In this document: piece after piece, positions 1 to 5,663 of the stretch
Numbering within the stretch: position 1 is the stretch's first letter
Layout of the letters: each line of letters opens with the position of its first letter
Program-made: the position numbers and the translations under genes
Origin: Ilumatobacteraceae bacterium
GTDB lineage: Bacteria; Actinomycetota; Acidimicrobiia; Acidimicrobiales; Ilumatobacteraceae
Reading direction: 5' to 3'
Length of the DNA: 5,663 bases
NCBI GenBank assembly: GCA_007122945.1
Contig: SKSP01000069.1
Coordinates: 1-5,663 of the forward strand
The notes under the pieces: generated by a model
What the model saw: only the letters and a program-made list of their open reading frames with translations
Told to the model about the DNA's origin: nothing
The model's database searches: none

Positions 1-1
1 G

Positions 2-25
2 CCCGGTGATCGACCCGGTGATCGA
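2..25. repeat. 12-bp direct tandem duplication
   Basis: The unit cccggtgatcga occurs twice back to back (2-13 and 14-25), followed by two more matching bases. It lies in the 3' flank of the GH65 gene, beyond its stop codon. No function is evident. It may belong to the beginning of a further minus-strand gene that the window edge cuts off, but nothing recognisable can be read there. Confidence 0.7.
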
Positions 26-63
26 CCTGCGTGCTCGACGCGACCGGTCCACGGTGTCGCCGA

Positions 64-2484
64 TCAGGTGGGCTCGGTCGCGCCGAACTCGACGGTGTCG
101 CCGGGCCGGAGCTCGGTGAACTCGCCCCGGCATCCGACCTCGATCGTGCGGCCCCCGCCGGCGGCCGCCGACACGCGCACGCAATCCCCGGTGACGCGCA
201 CCTCGAGCGGGACGTCGCGGTACTGGATGCGGAACTCGAGCTCGCCGAGGGTCTCGGGCCAGAACGGGTCGAACCACAACCGATCGCCGCGCGTCTCCAG
301 TCCGGAGAAGCAGCGTTGGAGCAGATCGACGCTGCCGCACATCGCCGCGAGGTGGATCCCCTCCGGCGTCGTGCCGCCCTGGATGTCGGCGATGTCGGCC
401 GCGAGGGCCCGCTCGTAGTGCTCGACGGCGCGGTCGCGCTGGGCCCGTGCGAGCACCCAGGCGTGCACGACGGAGCTGAGTGTCGACCCGTGCGACGACC
501 GGCGCTCGTAGTAGTCGATGGTCCGCGGGATCGCTTCGGGTTCGAGTCGGTAGCCGAGACCCGCGAGGACGTCCCGCAGTTCGTCCGCGGTGAGCAGGTA
601 GAACAGCATCAGCACGTCGGCCTGCTTGGAGACCTGGTAACGGTTCGGCGTGTCGCCCTCCGCCTCGAGGATCCGGTCGAGCCGATGGATGTCGCCGTAC
701 TCGGCGCGGTAGTGCTCCCAGTCGAGCTCCTCGAGCTGCTCGTAGCCCTCGAACTGACTGATGATGCCGTCGTCGTGGAACGGCACGAACATCTTGCACC
801 CGATGTCGCGCCAACGCTCGATGTCGGCCGGTCCGAGCCGCAGCCGCTCCAGCAGCTCGCGGCGCGTGGGGACGTCGAGCAGCTCGAGCACCTCGATCGC
901 CCGGTGCAGGACCCACACCGCCATGACGTTCGTGTAGGCGTTGTTGTCCAGCCCGTCGTGGTCGGCATCGGGGTGGCGCGTGTGGAACTCGTCCGGGCCG
1001 ACCACGCCGCGGATCACGTAGCGCCCCCGTGCTCCGTCGAACGTGGCGATGCTCCCCCAGAAACGAGCGATCTCGACCAGCAGCTCGGCACCGTGACGGT
1101 CGAGGAACTCGCGGTCGTCGGTCACCTCCTGGTACTGCCAGACGTTGTAGGCGATGGCGATGCCGATGTGGCGCTGCAGATGGGTCGCATCGGGCATCCA
1201 CCGTCCGGACTCCGGGTTGAGGTGCACGACCTGGCTCTCCTCACGGCCGTCGCTGCCGGACTGCCAGGGGAACATCGCGCCCTCGAAGCCCGCTTCGCGC
1301 GCGGCGTGGCGGGCCTCGTCGAGCCGCCGGTAGCGGTAGCCGAGCAACGACCGCGTCAGGGCCGGGAGCCGGAGGTTCAGGACCGGGAAGACGAACAGCT
1401 CGTCCCAGAAGATGTGACCCCGGTACGCCTCGCCGTGCAGACCGCGCGCGGGCACGCCGACGTCGAGGTCCTCGGAATGGGGTGAGACCGTCTGGAGCAG
1501 GTGCACCAGGTGGAGCCGCAACGTGCGCATCGACTCGATGCTGCCGTCGGGCTCCAGGTGGAAGCGCTCCCACAGGTGCGCCCAGGCGACGGCGTGCTCG
1601 TCGAGCAACTCGTCGAAGGTGCCTCGGCGATCCAGCTCGCGGCACGCCTGGTTCGTCGGTTCGGAGATCGCCCGGTCGCGGCTCGTGTACACCGCGACCA
1701 CCTTGTCGACCGTCACGACGTCGCCGACCGAGACGTCGAGCGCCAGCTCGTGGCCGGCGGCCAGATCGTCGCGCAGCGACCGACGAGCGACGTCGGCGCC
1801 GGCCGCGCGCATCGTCGTCCGTGCCGCCACCGACACGCGGATGCGGGTCTGGTTCGTCTCCACCGCGACGAGCGCCGTGTCGTCGCTCGGGTGTCCGGTC
1901 GAGACCACGTGGAGGTGATCGCTCGGCAGATCCCGGTAACGGTCGACGAGCGTGTTCCGGACATCGGCGTCGATCGTCGACCGGACCCGGAGGCGACCCG
2001 ACCAGTCCTCGGCGGTGATCGACGTCTCCAGCGCCGCGACGTGCGCGGAGGCCATGCTCACGAACCGCCGCTGCCGGAGCTCGGTGGTCCGACCGTGGTC
2101 GTCGCGGAAGCGGACCCGGCGGGTCAGCACGGCCCGCCGCAGATCGAACTCGAGGACGTGGTCGAGCACCTCCACCCGGTCGACGTGGAACGACTCGCCG
2201 TCGTCGATCGAGAACGTGAGCGCGAGCCAGTTCGGCAGGTTGACCATGCTCTCGTTGCCCACGACGCGACCGGCGATCTCGCTCTCCAAGCGGTTGAAGA
2301 TCCCGGCCGCATAGGTGCCCGGGTAGTGCGTCCCGTCGGCCGAGGTCTCCGGCGCCGCGCCGCGGGTGGCGATGTAGCCGTTGCCCACGGTGCAGAGCGT
2401 CTCGCGCAACCCCTCCTCGTCGGGGTCGTACCCCTCGTAGCGCAGCACCCACGCCGAGCCGCCGCCGCAATTCGCGCTCGTCAC
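64..2484 (-). CDS. Glycoside hydrolase family 65 protein, probable disaccharide (maltose/kojibiose/trehalose-type) phosphorylase
   Basis: This 806-residue protein has the length and motif order of GH65 enzymes, which typically phosphorolyse alpha-glucosides to beta-glucose 1-phosphate plus a sugar, with inversion. The N-terminal beta-sandwich (about 1-270) opens with the family signature YEGYDPDEEGLRETL and GNGYIATRG. A helical linker leads to the (alpha/alpha)6 barrel (about 330-730) and a small beta-rich C-terminal domain. Visible active-site elements are GEAYRGHIFWDE around 350-362, the general-acid motif GPDEFH with Glu499, KQAD at Lys620-Gln621, and SSHGSTLS around His665, the loop that holds phosphate in GH65 phosphorylases. 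No signal peptide is seen, so it is probably cytosolic. The GTG start at 2484 is chosen because homology begins about 12 residues later; the frame stays open to 2967, but that part is repeat and antisense to the next gene. GTG at 2448 is an alternative but would remove the Trp before YEGYDP. The exact substrate cannot be read. The beta-phosphoglucomutase that often accompanies GH65 genes is not in the window. Confidence 0.92.
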   Translation of the reverse strand: MTSANCGGGSAWVLRYEGYDPDEEGLRETLCTVGNGYIATRGAAPETSADGTHYPGTYAAGIFNRLESEIAGRVVGNESMVNLPNWLALTFSIDDGESFHVDRVEVLDHVLEFDLRRAVLTRRVRFRDDHGRTTELRQRRFVSMASAHVAALETSITAEDWSGRLRVRSTIDADVRNTLVDRYRDLPSDHLHVVSTGHPSDDTALVAVETNQTRIRVSVAARTTMRAAGADVARRSLRDDLAAGHELALDVSVGDVVTVDKVVAVYTSRDRAISEPTNQACRELDRRGTFDELLDEHAVAWAHLWERFHLEPDGSIESMRTLRLHLVHLLQTVSPHSEDLDVGVPARGLHGEAYRGHIFWDELFVFPVLNLRLPALTRSLLGYRYRRLDEARHAAREAGFEGAMFPWQSGSDGREESQVVHLNPESGRWMPDATHLQRHIGIAIAYNVWQYQEVTDDREFLDRHGAELLVEIARFWGSIATFDGARGRYVIRGVVGPDEFHTRHPDADHDGLDNNAYTNVMAVWVLHRAIEVLELLDVPTRRELLERLRLGPADIERWRDIGCKMFVPFHDDGIISQFEGYEQLEELDWEHYRAEYGDIHRLDRILEAEGDTPNRYQVSKQADVLMLFYLLTADELRDVLAGLGYRLEPEAIPRTIDYYERRSSHGSTLSSVVHAWVLARAQRDRAVEHYERALAADIADIQGGTTPEGIHLAAMCGSVDLLQRCFSGLETRGDRLWFDPFWPETLGELEFRIQYRDVPLEVRVTGDCVRVSAAAGGGRTIEVGCRGEFTELRPGDTVEFGATEPT

Positions 2485-2662
2485 GTCCGAATGCTTACCC
2501 GATCCGGCGGACCGCCACACCTGTCGGTCACGGTGCGGCGCGGTCACGGTGCGGCGCGGTCCCGGTGCGGCGCGGTCACGGTGCGGCGCGGTCACGGTGC
2601 GGCGCGGTCCCGGTGCGGCGCGGTGCCGTTTCACGGATCCGACCAGTGGGCAGCCTCGACCC
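2485..2662. promoter_or_regulatory. Divergent intergenic control region between GH65 and NuoF-like genes
   Basis: These 178 bases separate the two divergent starts and must hold both promoters. About 96 bases are the tandem array described separately. On the GH65 side, the short stretch TAAGCATT (minus strand, just upstream of the GTG) is the most AT-rich part. It sits 6-13 bases before the start codon, which would suit a -10 element of a leaderless transcript; there is no clear Shine-Dalgarno sequence. Between it and the array is an inverted repeat ggcgg-a-ccgcc at 2506-2516, which could be an operator or chance in such GC-rich DNA. On the plus side the only purine-rich stretch before the ATG is gtggg at 2646-2650, which is a poor ribosome binding site at a long spacing. 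No convincing -35/-10 pair is visible for the plus-strand gene. The promoter assignments are inference. Confidence 0.45.
2527..2622. repeat. Tandem array: six 16-bp units forming two exact 48-bp copies
   Basis: The 16-base unit gtcacggtgcggcgcg repeats without spacers at 2527, 2543, 2559, 2575, 2591 and 2607. The third and sixth units carry C instead of A at position 4, so the units read A-A-C-A-A-C. The segment 2527-2574 is therefore repeated exactly as 2575-2622, pointing to a recent duplication of a three-unit block. A decayed partial unit (gtgccg) follows at 2623. The array lies between the divergent starts of the GH65 and NuoF-like genes. It has no dyad symmetry typical of CRISPR or REP elements and no unique spacers. 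It could be a plain slippage-prone minisatellite or a set of stacked protein-binding sites; the sequence does not decide. Confidence 0.95.
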
Positions 2663-4699
2663 ATGGCCCCGATCAACCGCGTCCTCGACCCGCAGCCGGT
2701 GGAGACCCTCGCGGCCCACGTGCAGCTCGGAGGAGGGAGCGGGCTCGACGCGGCCCGCCAGCTCGAGGGCGTCGACGTCATCGGGGAGATCGAGGCGTCC
2801 GGTCTGCGCGGTCGAGGCGGCGCCGGCTTCCCGACCGGCACGAAATGGCGGTCGATCGCGGCCGGCACCAGCGCTGACACCGGCGAGGGGCGGGCACCCG
2901 TCGTGGTCGTCAACGCCGCCGAGGGCGAGCCCGGTTCGTTCAAGGATCGCACGCTGCTGCGGACCAACCCCTACCGGGTGTTGGAGGGTGCGCTCATCGC
3001 CGCGGATGCGATCGGCGCGACCGAGGTGATCGTCGCGCTGAAGCAGGCGTTCCTGCGCGAGCACCGCCGGCTCGCACTGGCGATCGCAGAGATGGCCGAC
3101 GCCGGCTGGCTCCGCGACGCCGACGTGCGGATCGTGACCGGCCCGGGTGACTACCTGTTCGGCGAGGAGACCGCCCTGCTCGAGGTGATCGAAGGACGCC
3201 AGCCCTTCCCTCGCATCGCGCCCCCGTACCGGCGTGGTATCGCCGACCCGGCGGTCGCCGACGTGCAGGACGCCACTGACACCAGTGACACCAGCGACGC
3301 CAGCGACACCAGCGACACCGGCCTCGCCGACTCCGGGCTCGTCCTGGCCAACAACGTCGAGACGCTCGCCAACGTTCCCGACATCGTCGTCCGCGGCGCC
3401 GAGTGGTTCCGCTCGGTCGGGACAGCGGACTCGCCCGGCACGATCGTGTGCACGGTGAGTGGCGACTCGCGACGAGCCGGCGTGCGCGAGTTCCCGATGG
3501 GCACGCCACTCGGCGAGATCATCGAGACCATCGGCGGCGGAGCGGTCGACGACAACCGCATCGTCGCCGCCGTGTCCGGTGTCTCCAACGCCATCGTGCC
3601 CGCCGATCTGTTCGGGACACCCGCGAGTCACGAGGGCATGGAGTCGATCGGCAGTGGTCTCGGCGCCGCCGGCTTCATCGTGGTCGACGACCGGACCGAC
3701 ATCGTCGCCTTCGCGCACGCGATCTCCCGCTTCCTCGCCGTCGAATCGTGCGGCCAGTGCGAACCGTGCAAGTCCGACGGGCTCGCGGTCGCGACCGAGC
3801 TCGATGCGGTGCGGCGGTCGTCAGCGAGACCCGGCGCCGAGGAACGGCTCCGCGACCGGCTCACGACCATCGTGGACGGTGCCCGGTGCACGCTCGCCGA
3901 ACAGCATCGAGCCGTGGTCACCAGCGTCCTCGACCACGCGAGCGACGCGGTGGGTGGACACGTCGACGCCTCGCTGCCCGACGCGGCCGCGGTGCTCGTC
4001 GCACCGATCGTCGACATCGTCGACGGCCTCGCCACACTCGACTCGGCGCAGGCCGACAAGTTGCCCGACTGGTCCTACGGCGCGTCGGACTCGGGAAGCT
4101 GGCCGGCAGCGCACCTGGGCGACACCCCCGTCGCGGTGCGGCTGTGGAGCCGGACACCCGGCGCCGTCGACACGGCTCGGCGTGTCGCCGACGGTGCCGA
4201 CGGTGCCGAGTTGACCGACGCCGACGACCGTCCGATCCCCGTCGACGTCGCCGGTCAACTCGAGCTCGCCCACCACGAGCTCGTGGACGCCCTCCTCGCG
4301 ACGAAGGCACCGCGCCTCGACGAGGGCGCGCGAGGTCGACGGGTGGAGCGGTTCGCGAACCTGCTCGATGCCCACATGGAGGTGACCACCCAGGTGCTGC
4401 TCCCCTGGGTCCGCCGGGCCGCGGGCGACGCGGGTGAGGAGCTCGCGGCGCGCGCCGATGACCTCGACCGGGCGGCGCAGAACCTCGTTGCCGCCCTGCG
4501 CAGCTCACCGGCCGACCCACAGCTGCACGATCTCGCGCGCGACCTCCACGCGGCGATCATCGACGAGGAGCGCCGGATCGTCCCCCTGCTGGAGAACCAC
4601 CTCGACGACGGCAGTCTCACCGACGTCGGTCGGGCGATGCACGAGGCCCGTCTGCAGGGCACCGGGTCGCCCCGGGCCGCGTCGGCTCCCGATCAGTAG
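2663..4699 (+). CDS. NuoF-like NAD(P)H:acceptor flavo-iron-sulfur protein with C-terminal hemerythrin-like extension
   Basis: The 678-residue protein starts as a NADH dehydrogenase 51-kDa (NuoF/HoxF) homologue. The FMN/NADH domain (about 40-235) has GRGGAGFPTGTKW at 50-62, NAAEGEPGSFKDR at 84-96, FGEETALLEVIEG at 166-178 and NNVETLANVP at 230-239. An SLBB domain follows (about 258-310). The iron-sulfur domain has Cys363, Cys366, Cys369 and Cys409, matching the C-x2-C-x2-C-x39/40-C ligands of cluster N3. Such proteins pass electrons from NAD(P)H through FMN to [4Fe-4S]. NuoF usually ends near 420-450 residues; here about 240 more follow. Residues about 435-530 are unrecognised. About 531-650 look like a hemerythrin/HHE four-helix bundle (AHHELVDALL, DAHMEVTTQVLLPWV, DEERRIVPLLENHL), with several canonical iron ligands missing. 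An Asp/Thr/Ser repeat occupies 203-220. The usual motif Asp (NADE) is Ala86. ATG at 2663 is preferred over upstream in-frame starts, which would translate the tandem repeat. No Nuo subunits adjoin it, so partner and acceptor are unknown. Confidence 0.88.
   Translation: MAPINRVLDPQPVETLAAHVQLGGGSGLDAARQLEGVDVIGEIEASGLRGRGGAGFPTGTKWRSIAAGTSADTGEGRAPVVVVNAAEGEPGSFKDRTLLRTNPYRVLEGALIAADAIGATEVIVALKQAFLREHRRLALAIAEMADAGWLRDADVRIVTGPGDYLFGEETALLEVIEGRQPFPRIAPPYRRGIADPAVADVQDATDTSDTSDASDTSDTGLADSGLVLANNVETLANVPDIVVRGAEWFRSVGTADSPGTIVCTVSGDSRRAGVREFPMGTPLGEIIETIGGGAVDDNRIVAAVSGVSNAIVPADLFGTPASHEGMESIGSGLGAAGFIVVDDRTDIVAFAHAISRFLAVESCGQCEPCKSDGLAVATELDAVRRSSARPGAEERLRDRLTTIVDGARCTLAEQHRAVVTSVLDHASDAVGGHVDASLPDAAAVLVAPIVDIVDGLATLDSAQADKLPDWSYGASDSGSWPAAHLGDTPVAVRLWSRTPGAVDTARRVADGADGAELTDADDRPIPVDVAGQLELAHHELVDALLATKAPRLDEGARGRRVERFANLLDAHMEVTTQVLLPWVRRAAGDAGEELAARADDLDRAAQNLVAALRSSPADPQLHDLARDLHAAIIDEERRIVPLLENHLDDGSLTDVGRAMHEARLQGTGSPRAASAPDQ
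3269..3322 (+). repeat. Six 9-bp coding repeats giving an Asp-(Thr/Ala)-(Ser/Thr/Gly) tract
   Basis: Six in-frame nine-base units of the form gac-(a/g)cc-(agc/agt/act/ggc) encode residues 203-220 of the NuoF-like protein. The central copies are nearly identical in DNA (gacaccagc), so this is a DNA-level repeat and not only a biased peptide. It sits in the loop between the FGEETALLEVIEG region and NNVETLANVP, where ordinary NuoF proteins have a short connection. The product is a hydrophilic, acidic and probably disordered loop. Copy number may vary between strains by whole three-residue steps without breaking the frame. Confidence 0.9.
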
Positions 4700-4711
4700 C
4701 GCGACGCCGAC

Positions 4712-5407
4712 TCAGTCGCAGCGGAAGGCGCCCTCGAGCACCCCACCGTCGGGGAACTCGCCGCGGAAGCTCCCCGCGCCGGAGTCGGCGTTGAGGGTCA
4801 CCTCGGCCGCCACGCTCTCGAGCTCGCCAGCGGGTGCGTCGAGCGTGAGACGGATGGTGGCCGGCGCCGGGAGACCGTCCGCGTGGTCGCTGCCGACGGG
4901 ATCGACGTCGGTCGACACGAGCTCGAACCGCTCGAGGCCGCCCTCCGAGCGGTCGACCGCCGGCGATCCGACCCGGACGACGAACGCCCCTGCCGCAGGC
5001 ACGCCCACGCCATCGGGGCCCGCCGCCGAGCACCAGACCGGTGCCCGATCGAGGTCGTCGGACAACGGCGTGGTGGCCAACACGGTGTCGGCGCCGATCG
5101 CGAGCAGACGTTCCGCGTCGCCGGTTCCGGGCAGGAGCCGCGCGGAGACCTCGATGGCGTCGATCTCGTCGCCGACGACGCGGGCCGGCAGGGTCGTGGT
5201 CGTCGTCGTGGTCGTGGTCGGCGCCGTCGTCGGGGCGGGCGTGGCCACGGGTGGCGCCACGGTGGTCGCGGGCGACGTGTCGGCGGTCGGCGCCACGTCG
5301 TCGGCCGAGCACGCGACGAGGGCCACCAGGGCGGTCAGCACCAACACCAGCACCGGCACCGGCGTCGGGCCGAGCGGCCGGGCGGCGATCCGCCGCGCCG
5401 CGGTCAC
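4712..5407 (-). CDS. Secreted lipoprotein of unknown function with Thr-rich stalk
   Basis: This 231-residue protein has a lipoprotein signal peptide. Basic N-terminal residues (RRIAAR) are followed by a hydrophobic core VPVLVLVLTALVALVA and a lipobox LVAC with lipidated Cys33, so it should be exported by Sec and anchored to the outer face of the membrane. Residues about 36-75 form an Ala/Pro/Thr stalk ending in nine consecutive threonines (64-72), probably a flexible and possibly O-glycosylated spacer. The C-terminal domain (about 76-231) is not recognised. It is acidic and rich in predicted beta strands, and contains only two cysteines, Cys126 and Cys230, which could form a disulfide outside the cell. 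The GTG start overlaps the stop of the upstream helicase gene in a GTGA tetranucleotide, which supports this start and suggests translational coupling. Its end lies 12 bases from the convergent NuoF-like stop. The class is secure; the function is not. Confidence 0.85.
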   Translation of the reverse strand: MTAARRIAARPLGPTPVPVLVLVLTALVALVACSADDVAPTADTSPATTVAPPVATPAPTTAPTTTTTTTTTLPARVVGDEIDAIEVSARLLPGTGDAERLLAIGADTVLATTPLSDDLDRAPVWCSAAGPDGVGVPAAGAFVVRVGSPAVDRSEGGLERFELVSTDVDPVGSDHADGLPAPATIRLTLDAPAGELESVAAEVTLNADSGAGSFRGEFPDGGVLEGAFRCD

Positions 5408-5663
5408 GGGGCCGGCGTCACCCGGTCGGCCCGAAACAGGGCGAGGTCGCGCAGGTTCGGGTTGTTGCTGAACACCTCGATCGCCGGGTCCTGTGGGAGC
5501 CGGAGGCCGCGCTGCAGGACGCGCATCTGGGTGTGCTGGTTGTACTCCACGAGCGTCACCGCCCAGCCGTCGCGTCCGGCCCGCGCCGTCCGGCCGGAAC
5601 GGTGGAGGTAGTCCTTGACGTCCTTGGCCGGGTCGTAGTGGATGACCGCGCCGATGTCGTCGA
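5404..5663 (-). CDS. DEAD-box RNA helicase (RhlE-like), C-terminal end only
   Basis: Only the last 85 codons lie in the window; the gene begins beyond the right edge and ends with TGA at 5404-5406. The visible part opens just after motif V with DDIGAVIHYDPAKD, then has motif VI as HRSGRTARAGRDG, whose arginines contact the ATP phosphates in superfamily 2 helicases. A short tail (QMRVLQRGLRLPQDPAIEVF and onward) follows without a long basic extension. Spacing and wording match the helicase C domain of actinobacterial RhlE/DeaD-type ATP-dependent RNA helicases, which remodel RNA and ribosome assembly intermediates. The particular subfamily cannot be fixed from this fragment. The stop codon overlaps the GTG start of the lipoprotein gene, so the two are probably co-transcribed. 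Confidence 0.88.
   Translation of the reverse strand, partial: DDIGAVIHYDPAKDVKDYLHRSGRTARAGRDGWAVTLVEYNQHTQMRVLQRGLRLPQDPAIEVFSNNPNLRDLALFRADRVTPAP

Noticed and set aside
1..52. Possible start of a further minus-strand gene (GTG at 50-52, open to the edge)
   Set aside because: Only about 17 codons are visible, with no recognisable motif and including the 12-bp duplication, so a gene cannot be supported.
2527..2622. Array considered as a CRISPR, or as coding for an Arg-rich repeat protein
   Set aside because: There are no unique spacers and the units are only 16 bp and contiguous, so it is not a CRISPR. The 16-bp period is not a multiple of three and both flanking genes have better starts outside it, so coding use is unlikely.
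31..2877. Long plus-strand open frames (31-1485 and 1501-2877) opposite the GH65 gene
   Set aside because: They are antisense shadows produced by high GC. Their translations are low-complexity Arg/Val/Asp/Leu-rich with no domain pattern, whereas the opposite strand shows clear GH65 motifs throughout.
2485..2967. N-terminal extension of the GH65 frame up to 2967
   Set aside because: It would translate the tandem repeat and the antisense of the NuoF-like gene, yielding Arg/Pro/Thr-rich sequence without homology. GH65 homology begins near 2448.
4697..4720. Possible bidirectional terminator between the convergent stops (gcgac at 4701-4705 pairing with gtcgc at 4715-4719)
   Set aside because: The stem is only five base pairs with a nine-base loop and no T-tract. 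In DNA of this GC content such pairing is expected by chance.
5190..5235. Tri-nucleotide-like gtc/gtg run as a separate DNA repeat element
   Set aside because: It is simply the codon run for the nine-threonine stalk of the lipoprotein, which explains it fully.

Overview
The window is very GC-rich with long spurious open frames on both strands, as in high-GC Actinomycetota. A secreted lipoprotein carries an alanine/proline/threonine-rich stalk ending in nine threonines followed by Leu-Pro-Ala. That style of linker is common in Acidimicrobiia (Ilumatobacter-like lineages), so this is my best taxonomic guess. It is an inference from sequence style, not from a marker gene.

Layout, left to right. 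Positions 1-63 are the 3' flank of the first gene and contain a small 12-bp duplication. Positions 64-2484 (minus) encode a complete glycoside hydrolase family 65 enzyme, most likely a disaccharide phosphorylase. Positions 2485-2662 are a divergent intergenic region, more than half of which is a tandem array: six 16-bp units arranged as two exact 48-bp copies. Positions 2663-4699 (plus) encode a 678-residue NuoF-like flavo-iron-sulfur protein (FMN domain, SLBB domain, [4Fe-4S] domain). Its extra C-terminal part of about 240 residues ends in a hemerythrin-like helical region with an incomplete set of metal ligands. Twelve bases further on, the convergent lipoprotein gene ends (4712-5407, minus). 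Its GTG start overlaps, as GTGA, the stop of a DEAD-box RNA helicase gene whose 3' end is at 5404-5663 (minus) and which runs off the right edge.

The genes do not form an obvious pathway. The GH65 enzyme and the NuoF-like protein are divergent and share only the repeat-filled control region. The helicase and lipoprotein look translationally coupled and converge on the NuoF-like gene. No NuoE, NuoG, hydrogenase or formate dehydrogenase partner of the NuoF-like protein is visible.

The most noteworthy item is the NuoF-like fusion. It is an apparently orphan NADH-dehydrogenase-type flavoprotein with a changed FMN/NADH motif, a nine-base-periodic Asp/Thr/Ser insertion and a degenerate hemerythrin-like tail. 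I saw no CRISPR array, tRNA, rRNA, insertion sequence or defence system.
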